Source of the DNA: Cryptomeria japonica
Taxonomy: Eukaryota; Streptophyta; Pinopsida; Cupressales; Cupressaceae
Assembly (NCBI RefSeq): GCF_030272615.1
Contig: NC_081410.1
Location: 569,553,152 to 569,617,151 of the forward strand
DNA length: 64,000 nt
Direction: 5' to 3'
Shown: in pieces, positions 22,900-33,856 of the stretch
Layout: each line of letters starts with the position of its first letter
How positions within the stretch are numbered: position 1 is the stretch's first letter
Program-made: the position numbers and the translations under genes
Notes under the pieces: model-generated
What the model was told of the DNA's origin: nothing
What the model saw: only the letters and a program-made list of their open reading frames with translations
Database searches by the model: none

Positions 22900-23701
22900 T
22901 GTTGGCAAATGCACACTCCAATGAGACATTGTAGATGATTGAAGGTTTTGTCATTGATGGAAACCTTACAATCCTATGACACCGGCAAGGCAATCCACTA
23001 ACACCAACAAAGTTAGATTCTACACCGGCACATAGACCACTGACACCGGCAGTAAAAGGAAGCATACCGACACAGAAGCCGATAGGAATTTTGTTGTTAA
23101 TATATTTTGTTTATTATTGTAAAATCATTGTAAGACGACTTGGCAAGTTGTAAAATGACTCTTATATAAGAGAGATCATTATAGAACAATTATGTAAAGA
23201 TAGAGGAATGTAATTAGGCAGAATAAGGTAGACCTATTATGCAAAATATAGGTTAAGGGTTTATGTAAGAAGTAGAGCAGAAACCGGTACTGGATCTGGC
23301 ATTATAGATGCTATTTTGAAGCAGTACAAGATACTAGATTTATATAATCCATTTTGTAAGTCAGTGAGACTTCCTATTTTGTATTTGAGTAGTGAGCTCT
23401 AGGCACTTGGCCTTCCTACATGTGCAGGCCCCTCTTGTAGCAGTAATATTCTCTTATTGGCCAGTAAGTGAATATTGTGGGTAACAAATCCCACCGAGGT
23501 TTTTCCCACACCGGGTTTCCTCATTAAAATATTGTGTTATGGTGTGTTTTTCATGTGGTTGCTTTGTCTCTGTTTATTGCATTACTTTCTATTTACTGGT
23601 ACACAGTATTAATATGCTCTACATGTTTTAAGTTAAGAAAATCTTACAACCGGTTAGATACTGATTCACCCCCCCTCTCAGTATCCGTGGGAATCCTAAC
23701 A
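22900..23701 (+). repeat. Element C 3' LTR
   Basis: 802 bp, pairs with 17,136-17,939 and is followed by agatc (23,702-23,706). Both ends keep tg...ca. Confidence 0.95.
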
Positions 23702-24404
23702 AGATCTTGGCATTCTCTAGTCTCGAGAGTGCTTTTCGAGGCCATGGACACTAATTCCACATTTATCACAGGATGCCAAAGATATTATTGAGAGATGAGG
23801 GTTGTCCTTTTTATTAGACATGCCTTGGTATATCATTAACTAAGGTTTATTGACAGCGTTGGCAGAGAGGTGGCACAGTGATATGAACACCTTTCATTTG
23901 ATGACTGGTGAGATGACAGTCACACCAAAGAACTATTGTCAGATTCTACGGATTCCTGTGGTTGGGGCTCTGTTACATTATGAGAAGACTGAGGAGGGTG
24001 GCATAGAGGCTCTCCACCACATCTTCCAGGATGATGAGATTAGTGGGTATGAGATCTCATGGTAGGAATTTTTGGATTTAGGTTATGCTCTACTACCATC
24101 AGTATTAGCAAGTTTCATTGGTGAGTTTTTGTGTCTCAAACATAGGTTGAAGGGACTAGTCATTAGATGTGGATTGGTGCTGGAGGACATGGTGACACAA
24201 GGATGCACATTTGCATGGGGGTCCTATATGTTGGCCCATCTATATAGAGAGCTTCACCTAGTGGTATATATGGGATATACTAGTTTATTAGCTGGGGTGA
24301 CATTGTTACAGGTGTGGGCCTGGGAGGATATTCCTATGTCAAGACTGCTTGTAGATAGGGATAGGTCAGTTGGTTGGGATTATGCTTATAGATATAAGTA
24401 CTGA
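23702..24404 (+). pseudogene. Antisense extra ORF of element K with plant mobile domain (truncated)
   Basis: The translation shows a plant mobile domain (PMD), the domain of host MAIN/MAIL proteins that also occurs in transposons: GLLTALAERWHSDMNTFHL and GEMTVTPKNYCQILRIPVVG (23,840-23,965), CTFAWGSYMLAHLYREL (about 24,205) and LLQVWAWEDIPMSRLL (about 24,305-24,350). Stops fall near 23,790, 23,840 and 24,063, and the frame ends at 24,404. It runs opposite to the gag-pol of K and lies between its integrase and the probable 3' LTR. Antisense extra ORFs, some with a transposon-associated domain, are known from Tat-lineage gypsy elements. Upstream parts may be separated by an intron and by element C. 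Confidence 0.8.
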
Positions 24405-24579
24405 TAGATAGAGGGTCCATTCTCTCACAAATAGCACATGTTGCTAGGTTTTCACTACTTGTTTTTATTGCACTTTTTGGTTTGTTTTTTATTTTTTTAT
24501 TTTTTTGTATTTTTTGATATTTTTTTGCTTTTTTGTTTTTCGCGTGCATTGGATGACTCAAGTGTAGAATTTCTTTAGA
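24405..24579 (-). other. Spacer between the PMD ORF and K integrase
   Basis: The two convergent coding regions of K are separated here. The middle is a T-rich run (24,465-24,540) with interrupted homopolymers. No ORF or motif is supported. Confidence 0.6.
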
Positions 24580-25660
24580 TGGATATTGTTTGTTGGCTTG
24601 TCAAACATGTCCCCTTCTAAAGTTTACAGATGATATGGTCTTGATCCATAGGCTGGTATGATGACAAAGGGACCCAACCAGTTAGGTTCAAGCTTCCCCT
24701 TCTTTTCTCGATCTTGCTGTTTTCTAGGATTTTCCTTTAGTATGAGATCACCGATTTTGAAAGCCCTTGGGATGAATTTGTGATTATAGATTTTGCACAT
24801 TGACTACTGATATGCTTTGAGATGGTCATAGGTGTGTTGTCATTTTTCATCAAGAAGCTCTAGTTCATGCAACCTGTTTACTCGATATTCCTCATCTGGT
24901 ATGAGGCCCTTCAAAGATACTCAAAGAAATGGGATTTATACCTCAAGAAGTAGAATTGCTTTTGAACCATACACCAATGAATATGGTGTAGCCCCTATAG
25001 GTGTTTGGATACTAGTCCTATATGCCCAAAGTGTCGGATTGAGTTGTACATGCCAATCCTTGCCCGCATCATTTACTGTTTTCTTGAGGATTTTCAAGAT
25101 TGTTTTATTTGATGCCTCCACTTGACCATTCCCTTGTGGGTAGTATGGTGTGGAGAAGTGATGTTGGATTTTGAATCATTAACATAGCTCTTGCACATCT
25201 TGATTCTTGAAAGGGCATTCATTATCTATGATTATGGAGATGGGAATGCCATATTTGCAAATGAGATAGTTGAGGATGAATGATGAGATCTATTTTCCAA
25301 TTATAGTGGTCATTGGGACTACTTCGATCCACTTGGTGAAATATTCCATGGTGGTGATGATGAACTTATTCCCATTTGAGGAGGAAGGATGAATTTTCCC
25401 TACCAAATCAAGTCCCCATTGACAGAAAGGCCAAGATGTGGTGAACGGCTGCAGCTCCTGTGCTAGTGCATGGATAAGATTGTTGTAAATTTGGCATTTA
25501 GGACATTTCTTAGCAAATTTATAGGACTCTCTTTCCATTGTCGGCCAGTAATATCCCATTCTCAGAAGTTTCTTGGTGAGAGTAGGACCACTTGAATGCA
25601 TACCACAGATACCTTTGTGAAGCTCATGTAAGGTAGACTCAGATTCATTACAATCGAGGC
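24580..25660 (-). pseudogene. pol: Element K pol: gypsy integrase (broken)
   Basis: Minus strand. The zinc-binding HHCC domain is at about 25,480-25,640 (HELHKGICGMHSSG, MGYYWPTMERESYKFAKKCP, KCQIYNN). The core has the first Asp in CQWGLDLVGKIHP (about 25,425), the second in IIDNECPFKNQDVQ (about 25,215) and the Glu in GNGQVEASNKTILKIL (about 25,118), so all three catalytic residues are present. The C-terminal region runs on to about 24,600 with no chromodomain seen. Stops and frameshifts lie at about 25,290 and in 25,125-25,200. The type agrees with the Tat/Athila branch. Confidence 0.85.
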
Positions 25661-26135
25661 ATCAAAGAAGAGTAACATCTAGACCTTGATGGTAAAGTGT
25701 GTCAGTGGTTAAAGTATAGCAGGCGGCTTGCCAGATGAATCTGCATTTTTAGTTGCAAGATAGGTCGTGTGGCTATTACATTGGTAGCTCTGTTGTCCAA
25801 TCTTGGTATTTTCTCAAAGGTGATGTGTACAAAGCACTATTTGAAATCATCCACCATTCTCTTGTAAGGAATTATCTTATCATCCTTTTCCTGATAGTCA
25901 TCATTGATCTACTTGATAATTAATTGAGAATCTCCATACACTCTCAATCTTGTGATTCTCTATTCTACAACCATTTTGATTCCTGTTACCAGAGCTTCAT
26001 ATTCAGTGATGTTGTTGGTGTATGGAAACATCAGTCTATAAGATCTTGGAATTGTGTGCCCTTCTGGTGTGATGAACAAGATGCCGACACTCGATTGATG
26101 TTGTGCATAGGATCCATCAAAGTACATGGTCCATT
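25661..26135 (-). pseudogene. pol: Element K pol: second RNase H domain (distal part)
   Basis: WTMYFDGSYAQHQSSVGILF and NNITEYEALVTGIKMVVE on the minus strand (26,130-25,960) are an RNase H domain with the first Asp in DGS and the Glu in TEYEA. It lies downstream of the RT-linked RNase H at 55,428-55,995, which makes it the additional, archaeal-like RNase H typical of Tat-lineage elements. Element F interrupts it at the TSD: the bases just before F (55,385 up) and just after F (26,130 down) continue in one frame if one ccatt copy is counted once. Confidence 0.82.
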
Positions 26136-26765
26136 TGTTAGCACCTGAAGGCAATTGAGAGGGGGAGGGGAGTGAATCAGTTGTCTATTAATTTCAACCC
26201 AAATATATTTTAACCAAACTTAGTGCATAATACCAATAAACTAAACCTTAATGCCAATAGACAGTTTAGCAGTTAATAATAGTACCGACCAAACTTAGTG
26301 CATAATACCAGTAAACTAAACCTTAATGCCAGTAGATAGTTTAGCAGTTAATAATAGTACCGACAAAGTTTATTGCATGAAACAGAAAGACAAATAACAT
26401 ACACAACACATAACACAGTTATTTGTACGTGGAAACCCTGTAAGGGGAAAAACCACGGTAGGAAACCTTACCCACAATCAGATGATACTGCTATAGATAG
26501 TATGTGTGTACAAATAGGGTTTGCACATGCAAAAAGGCCAACTTCCTAGAGCTCACTGCTCAATCACAAAATGGGAGTCACACTGACTACAATTGGATGG
26601 TTAAATCCAATGATAATGTACTACTCAAAATAGCATCATCATATGCTGGATTCAGTATTGGTTAAGCTCTGCTTGTCTTCCTCATACCTTTCTTTAATAT
26701 TCAAATGATGTCTGCATGTATATCTCTTCTTATGTTTGCATATACCTTATTACAATCCTTTTCCA
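26136..26765 (-). repeat. Element F 3' LTR, distal piece
   Basis: It matches the 5' LTR from 54,314 rightwards (gagggggaggggagtgaatcag near the edge) up to the D insertion point. The rest of this LTR continues at 34,638-35,162 beyond D. It is longer than its partner because of the 75-bp duplication listed next. Confidence 0.93.
26214..26363 (-). repeat. 75-bp tandem duplication in the F 3' LTR
   Basis: Units 26,214-26,288 and 26,289-26,363 both start ccaaacttagtgcataatacc and end agtaccga, with a handful of differences. The 5' LTR has a single unit (54,373 onward), so the duplication arose in or after formation of this LTR. Confidence 0.9.
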
Positions 26766-27542
26766 TGTTAGGATTCCCAAAGATACTGAGAGGGGGGGTG
26801 AATAAGTATCTAATCAGTTAAGTGATTTTCTTAACTTATTAAATGAAAAGCATTCCAAAATTGTGTACCGCTAAACCAAAATTAATGCAGTTAATAAGAA
26901 TAACAACCACAATGTGAAAGACACACCATAACACAATATTTTTAATGAGGAAACCCGGTGTGGGAAAAACCTTGGTGGGATTTATGACCCACAATATTCG
27001 CTTACTGGCTAATAAGAGAATATTACTGTTACAATAGGGGCTTGCACATGCAGGAAGGCCAACTTCCTAAAGCTCACTGCTTACATACAAAAGAGAAGTC
27101 TCACTGACTTACAAAAGTGGATTATGAAAATCCAATGTCATCTATTGCTACAAAAGGGCATCTTCTATGCCAGATCCAATACCAGTTTAAGCTTTGCAAC
27201 TTCCAAAAACCTTATACCAAACTCTTCCTTAGTATTCACACATAATATCCATCATATATCCTACATACAAATCTTCTCTAAGAACTCATACTTATATATG
27301 AGTCTTATTACAATATGCCTTGTCAGCTTTCAAAAAGATATTACAATTAATTACATTTTACAATAAATAAAATCCTGTCAGCCAGGGTACCGGTAATCAA
27401 TCTTTTTGGTGTCGGTGAATGTATGTTGGTGTAGAGTCTTTTACTGTCAGTTCCTGTCGGTATCATATGATTGTAAGGTTGTCATCAATGACAATACCTT
27501 CAATCACCTACAATTTCTCATTGGAGTGTGTATTTGCCAACA
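26766..27542 (-). repeat. Element D 3' LTR
   Basis: In element sense it starts tgttggcaaatacacactcc at 27,542 and ends gggaatcctaaca at 26,766. Same length as its partner and clearly the C-type LTR. Confidence 0.94.
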
Positions 27543-27740
27543 ATCTCCCCCTTTTGGCATTGATGGCAACACTCATGAGAAAAATCCAAAAAGTGTCCAA
27601 AAAAGTTTGTCCAAAAGAATCTGCCAAAATTGTCAAAACTGTGTTACCAAAAAGTGTTCTCCCCCTAAGTTGATGATGTCTTCTGTTGATCATTTTTCTC
27701 ATCTCCGCTACTCCCCCTTTGGCATCAATGACAAAGGTTG
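27543..27740 (-). promoter_or_regulatory. Element D polypurine tract and second tract
   Basis: The complement next to the LTR reads GCCAAAAGGGGGAGATT. A second copy of the phrase, complement of actccccctttggcatcaatg, lies at 27,709-27,730 and a further purine run at 27,658-27,666. The same doubled layout is present in C. Confidence 0.83.
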
Positions 27741-27875
27741 TCATTCAATGTCAATTGAGTGTGGTTCCTGCCTAGATCCTTGTAATCTGTTTATTACAAT
27801 CTGATAAATTTCTATTAAGGCAACATTCATACTGTTGTAAAATCTCTCACTGTCTTTCAGTGCTGCTTTAGTTCT

Positions 27876-30800
27876 CTAAATTCTACTGGTGAGAGAGTGC
27901 ATTTTCTCTTTCGGTGTCTTAAGTCCTAGAACAAGAGCCTCAAAAATATCTTTTCTCAAAGAGATGAGGATATCCAGTTTAGGACTTAGTCTACATTTAA
28001 GTTCTTTTTCCTTAAACTTTATTCTTTCCTTGTCTTTCTCAAGCTTTTCTATTTGCTCTTCAAAAACTGCAATTTCTTGTTCAATTACTAATATTGAGTC
28101 TAGTGAACCTATCAAGTTGTCAGCAATATCATTTATTTCCTTCTGGGCTATGCTAATATCTTTATCTATGTCTTTTGTCAAAATGTTTGTTTTACATGCG
28201 TCTCTATACAATTTCTTGAAGTCCAAAATTGCTTTACCTAATACCAATAATAAGGTTTCCATATGTTCCTTATTATTCTTTACTGTCTCCTCAAAGAATT
28301 TTTCCTTCTTCTTATTCATTTTCTCTCGGAAGGTGTCTACATTTATCTGATCTAGTGTTATTAGGTTGTCGGTTATATACTTAGACAATGTGTCTAATTG
28401 GCTCAAGGAATCTTTATTTTCTATGTTACACTTTGGAGCTATCATCTTCAAAATTGGTAAAGTATCATCTATAGCCTTATACGCCTATGCATTACACTCT
28501 ATTATTTTCTTTATTGAATCTAAGAGTACCTCAGTTACATTGCTTGGCCTGAATTTAGTCATAGATGTACCGGATGATTGTCGAACTATTTTCACAATCT
28601 ACAAACCGTCGGTGGTTGTGATAGCTTTTCTTTCCTCTTTCTCTAGAGGATCTGTTTGTGTTTGCATTTGCACTACCATAGGCTTAGGCTTGTCAGATGT
28701 AGTCAGTGGTACTGTCTGAGTATGTACCTGTGAATATTGTTGCTCTACCTATTTTTCAATATTTTCCTTAGCAAGAGCCTATTGCTCTAATGGTTTCTCT
28801 TTGTTCTCTCCTGATGGTGTCTCTATTTGTGCATCAGATGATTTCACTATGTCATCCACTGCTAGTTTTTCCTTGTTTACCTTAGTACTTGTCTACTTTC
28901 AGTGACTCAGTAGATACATTAATGTGTGTACCTGTGGTATCTGCCCTTCCTATATCCAGGGGATCATTTGGTGCTTCAGTTTGTTGTTCTGCCCCAATTC
29001 CAATGTTTTCAATTGTAATAGTTTCTGTCGGTGGCTCTATTGTCACATCCTTCTTGTCAGTTGTTTCTTTATCTACCACAATATTGAATTCATGTTTGTC
29101 AATGTTCATTGTGTATAACACATCAGAGTTAGAATTTGTATCCTCATGTGGTGTATCCATACTCTCTGTTGTTGCTTGTGTGTCAGGAGTTTGTACTGGT
29201 GGAGTATTAGAGGTTGGTGGCGGTAAATTACCTGTTATCTATAGGCTTGGAGGTCCACCTACATTACCTTTCTTGTTATCCTTTTGGTAGACTTTGATAG
29301 TCTTTGGTCTCTTAAGTTCTGCTTGTTTTTCCTTCTCAACAAAAAATATGTCCCACTTATCTGCAGTCTCTTCTGATATTTCATTTACTCTTCCTACCAT
29401 TAATGCTACATGTCAGTGTCCAGTTGAGAATACTATTCGATTAGCTTCATTGATTAGCTCATCAATCTCTTGAGTGGAGTTCACTCGGTGAACTGCAAGT
29501 AGTTTTTCTATTTTGATTTTCTTATCTAGTTCAACAATAGCTACCCTTATAGCTTCTAATCTTCTGTACAAGTCATTTGGTATGTCATCTATAATCTCCA
29601 TAAAAGATTTCATATAAATGTCTAAGTGTAAGATTACACTATTTTCTATGCTCTCCTTTTCATCATTGGATAGTGTATTATATAGTTTGCTGATGTTTGT
29701 CAGTTTTCCATCATCAGTGATCTCTTCCAAAAGTTTGTCAAAGGGAGGAATAACCTATTTTTGTTTCCTCTTCTTTAGTGTCAATTTCTTAGCCAGAGGC
29801 CCAACTGTCTGTTGTTTTTGTCTTATCTTTTTGGGTGTGGGTGAGGGTGCCAATGAGGGTTTTCTCTTTCTTTCTATTCTTTTGAATTCAGTTGGTATCT
29901 CACTATCAAAAGAAGTAGCAACCAGTGAGATATGTGTCTCTGGTTGTAGTCCTTCCAATTCACTCTCCTTAATACTAGTTTTATTAAAAATATCTTCCTT
30001 TATTGCTTTAGCCTTCCTTGAACCTCTCCTAACTATCTGCTCAATTTTCTTAATTCTTTTTTGAGATGGAATGCCAGTTTCAATTATTTTAGCATTGCCA
30101 AATACTTTTTCTGTTGGTTCCTTAGAGGCTTCTAAGAGGGCTTTTGCATAAGTTTAAACTATGTTGTCATCTGCCTCATATCCCATCTCTGTAACCCAAA
30201 CAGTTTTAGGGATAACTGCCTCCATCTAGATTTCATCTTTCTTGATCACAAAGCATATCTCCTTTTGATACTTATCAACAATTGCTTGAGATAGCCTTAT
30301 TCTTGTCTTCATTCTTGCTTTCAAGGTCTGAATATATTCATTTATATTTTTCTCTCTGTCATCTCCCATATTGTTCAGTATATCTAACAGTTGTTTTCTT
30401 ATCGGTAAATCAAAACCAAAGTCTTTCCTACCAATACCGGGTACTTCCTTAGTAATGTACAACATTAAGGACACAAGCAGGTTGCCAAATCTAAAAGTTC
30501 ATTTCTTATCACCTTTGATTTTCTTCAAGTTGTCTATCAGTTCATCTTTAAGCCACTCACATACATCAATTCTTGCATTGTCATTCACCATGTCATATGC
30601 ACTTTTAATACATAAGCTAGAGACTGAGTTTAGTCTGTTTGTATGCGTAGCCTTATAACCAAGAAACATGCTAACAAATCTAACATTTATATCTTTCACA
30701 TCGTTTAGTCTTAGGGATCTTTTATCAAATGTTGCAACGGTTAGGGTCATCATAGTGTCATTTGAAACTTTCTTTGTTATGTCAGGCCTGCTATCGGTGG

Positions 30801-31233
30801 AAGGTAATCCTATCACTGCCCTAACTACCTCTTTAGTAATCTTATGGATGGAATCCAACCAAAATAAGTCACCATGTACTCTGCTCAAGACTATCCTTAT
30901 CACATATTTAGGAAAATCAGGGATACTAAGAATGTCCACAAAACCTAGGGTTTCCACAATCTTGTGTTCCAGTTTAACATTACCATGTTAATCACAAATT
31001 GTAGTCCTATACATGTTCATTATTTCTTCAACTCCTAGTTCCTCAATATGACAATGTATATACATTCTAAGATCTTCTACATAAACTACTCCCTTAGGTA
31101 TTTTTGAGAATGCTCCTAGGGTATCATCTTTCTTCGCAATTTCGAGAATAATTTTGAACACGGGTCTAGGGCACCTGATAACCTCAATAACAGTAGGGTT
31201 TGTAATAAATTCAGGTGCAGATGAAGAAGCCAT
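27876..31233 (-). pseudogene. Element D ORF2: long unknown protein (copy of C ORF2)
   Basis: It starts at the ATG at 31,233 (MASSSAPEFITNPTVIEVIR) and ends near 27,876. It aligns in order with the C protein: PKGVVYVEDLRMYIHCHIEE, VLSRVHGDLFWLDSIHKITK, VIGLPSTDSRPDITKKV, NSVSSLCIKSAYDMVNDNAR, KEICFVIKKDEI, a basic linker (RKRKPSLAPSPTPKKIRQK), ISKLYNTLSNDEKESIENSV, a Thr/Glu-rich acidic part and a C-terminal coiled coil (28,451-27,876). Frame breaks lie at about 30,988, 30,499, 30,220, 29,755, 29,413 and 28,880. No enzyme motif is visible. The function is unknown to me. Confidence 0.75.
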
Positions 31234-31490
31234 AGTTATAAATATCTTAATCTGTCTTTAGGATGATTGCTTGGATGAATTGCTTCACTTTTCGCTAAGG
31301 ATTCCTTCGCTCGAAATTTTCACGTTCTTTGGAGATTTGAATGCTCGATGAAATGGAAAAAAGACAAAACACTTGCTTTATAATATTATTTCTTTCAACT
31401 GCCACATTTAATGCCTATTGGTTAAGTCAAAACTTAACTCATCAAACCGATAAAGAAGTAATCTAACTTGTCACCATCAACCAAGGGTAA
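31234..31490 (-). other. Element D leader before ORF2
   Basis: There is no ORF. On the minus strand it contains gagcattcaaatctccaaag and aacgtgaaaatttcgagcga, recognisably related to the C leader (gagcattcaaacattcgaag, agcgtgaaatttccagagc). Confidence 0.55.
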
Positions 31491-33784
31491 ACTAGCATGT
31501 TTTTCAATTTGTTTCCATACCCCCAAAGGATTATTTCTCAATTCGATGAAGGATCTCCTACCGGTGGAGTGATACTCTGTTCTACCAGTGAAGGAATAGC
31601 TTCACTAACATTCATGTCAGACTTTCTAATCCATTGTTTTGAAAATTCTTACTTTACCTCTTCAACCTTTTCTTTACCTTTCAAGCTGGGTCCTTTGTTA
31701 TTTGTCGGTGATGTCTTACTTCAACAAAATTTTGTAATATGTCCAATCTTGTTACAAGCATAACAAGTCACATTGTTTTTTTCTGAATAGCTTTCCCATA
31801 TCCTATGTCGTTATGTGTTCTGCATTGGTTAGATAAGTGTCCAAATCTTCCATAAATATAACATCTAATGTTGGCATTTTTTATGATGATGTTGTGATTG
31901 TCATTGATGGACATACACTTACTTTGAGATCACTTTTTGTATGTATGAGTTATGCTCAAATGGTAATTGTTCCAACTGGTATTATGTATTATAGTCTTTA
32001 GACTATCGGTGTTTTGTAGAAAGTGTTTATCGATCTCAAGCGATATGAAGACCCAAAGTGGTATGAATACCTCAAGAGGTTCGAGGATCCCAAAGCAGTA
32101 CAAAGGAACAAAGTGGTTGTTATCACTTTTCCCAGTCTTTATTTTGACAACCGGTAATCGGTTAAATTGTAATGAACTGGTATTACTCTGTGATGAGTTA
32201 CCAATTGATATTTTTGTGATGAGTTATCATCCACCGACACTTTGGCGGTGATTCTATGTCATGTTACCAAATGTGTCTAGATGCACTAAACCTAGGAACT
32301 TGCAATGTAATCCTATTGAACCGACATGAAATCAGATTCCTTTATAAGGACATCATGTCTAGGGTTTTAGTAGTCATGAGGGTTTTTAGAAGTGTATGAG
32401 CTTTTTGTATGTGCGATTACAGAAGAGAAGATTAGGTCTGTGTGAAGAAATACAGTGTGGAGATACTAAAGACTAAAGTAATGCTAAATGTGCATTAACA
32501 ATGAGCTATCAAGGATCTAATCAAGCATACTATGCTAGTATCTAGATCACTCACTTGTTGATTACTCACATCTTCGACAAGTTTGAAACCCTTAAGCGGG
32601 TAGGCCTGGAAAAGCCTTTGTAAATCCTCTCACAAGGTAGTCTTTAATCGGACTTATCTCCTAATAGAGATGGAGATTCCTAACAGGATCTATTTTGGTG
32701 AAGAACATTGTATGACTTTAAACGGTCTGACTTTAACTGGTCTGGTTTCTATTCTGCAGATAGTTACTTGTGAGTTTCAGCTCACCATAGTTTTTCCCAT
32801 TTGGGTTTCCATGTCAAAACCTCTTGTGTTATGGTGATTGTGCTCTTGTGGGTGAATGCTTTATTTGTTGTTTGGTTTGCATTTGTCTTAACCAGTTTGT
32901 TAGTAAATCTATTATACCGGTTGACTGCTAAACTAATTAAGTGTTTAAGTTTAGTATTTTTTGGTATACTAATTCACCCCCCCTCTTAGTATTCATCACT
33001 TACATTCATTCTGCAATTTTCTGAGTTATGACCAAATTTATTGCATTTAGAGCATTGACCAGTGGGTGCATTATTATTTTGATAGTTTCTAGATCTACAT
33101 TTATTTTCTCTATGATCGTACTTGTTACAGTTAAAGCATTTTTCATTGAATTTATTAGCATTAGGTTGTCTTACCGGTTTACTATGATCATGTTTGTTTG
33201 CGGTGCCAGAGCTTTCACCAACTTCAAAGCCAAGGCCATTAGTGTCACCATTAAGTTTCTGATTCTTCAGCATGTCATCAAGTTCTTTTGAACTTTTCTT
33301 GAATTTCTCCTTGTGTTCATTTATAGTAGCCAACTCATTTTCCAAGAAATCTTTCTCTCATGAGTTCAGTTTTATCATGTTCTAAGTGAATTAGATATGT
33401 CTTTAGCATATCATTCTCATGATTGAGTCTTATATTCTCATTTGTAGCATCATTGATTCTTTTAGCCAAATCATCTTCAATCTTCTTTCTATCTTCAATG
33501 TCCTTACAAAATCTCATAGACATATCTTGCATTGCATTCTTCATTGTACTATTTTCTTGTCTCATTTTGTTCACCAGATCATTAAGAGTTTCTTTCTCAT
33601 CATCATCACTCTACATCTTCTCAAAAAGTTCTCTTCTTTTGTTCCTAGCAATAGTGATATTTTTCTGAAGTCCTTGAATGATTTCTTGTGCAGCCTTCAA
33701 ATCATCTTCAAGTTTGATATTCTTCACTTTTTCTGCATCATAATTTGTAAGAGATGTTTCTAGTTGCTTCTTCAAGTTTTCCAT
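31491..33784 (-). pseudogene. Element D ORF1: coiled coil plus zinc knuckles, split by a solo LTR
   Basis: The ATG at 33,784 opens MENLKKQLETSLTNYDAEKV and a long coiled coil down to about 33,290 with frame breaks near 33,600 and 33,340. Knuckles follow: CFNCNKYDHRENKC and CSKCNKFGHNSENC (33,130-33,005), then, beyond the solo LTR, CYIYGRFGHLSNQC and CYACNKIGHITKFC (31,865-31,730). The first keeps the CCHC spacing with Asp for Gly before His. Four modules in total, as in C. The tail runs on to about 31,500. Confidence 0.8.
31869..32998 (+). mobile_element. Solo LTR inside element D
   Basis: A sequence of about 1.13 kb that begins tgttggcattttttatg and ends with the shared block attcaccccccctcttagtattcatca interrupts the D zinc-knuckle frame exactly where C is continuous. 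Inside are ttgtgttatggtgattg and a gtttttcccatttgggtttcc block, so it is a plus-oriented LTR of another copia-type family. No PBS or internal region follows. The TSD is unclear (tctaa against cttac), so the right edge could be a few bases further, up to 33,003. Confidence 0.75.
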
Positions 33785-33844
33785 CTCTACCGGTATCAGA
33801 ATCTTCCTCAAGCTATTAGGATTTTGAAAAGAGAGGACCAAGAT

Positions 33845-33856
33845 TTGATACCAATT
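33845..33856 (-). promoter_or_regulatory. Element D primer-binding site
   Basis: ttgataccaatt is the complement of AATTGGTATCAA, the initiator-Met site with one change (TCAA for TCAG), next to the 5' LTR edge at 33,856. Confidence 0.88.

Larger units (their letters stand above)
17136..23701 (+). mobile_element. Element C: non-autonomous LTR retrotransposon without pol
   Basis: LTRs at 17,136-17,939 and 22,900-23,701 (804 and 802 bp), an initiator-Met PBS, a PPT and an exact TSD (agatc) define a complete 6.57 kb element. The internal part encodes a coiled-coil protein with tandem zinc knuckles, then a second long ORF of unknown family. There is no protease, integrase, reverse transcriptase or RNase H in any frame between the LTRs. 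Element D (minus, 26,766-34,632) is a close relative and E (from 59,668) a distant one. It must have moved with enzymes supplied in trans; its R-U5 resembles that of copia elements F/H. Confidence 0.93.

Noticed and set aside
27889-30991. Plus-strand ORFs of 100-150 codons in element D
   Set aside because: Antisense shadows of D ORF2; hydrophobic Ser/Phe-rich translations mirror the Lys/Glu-rich coding strand.
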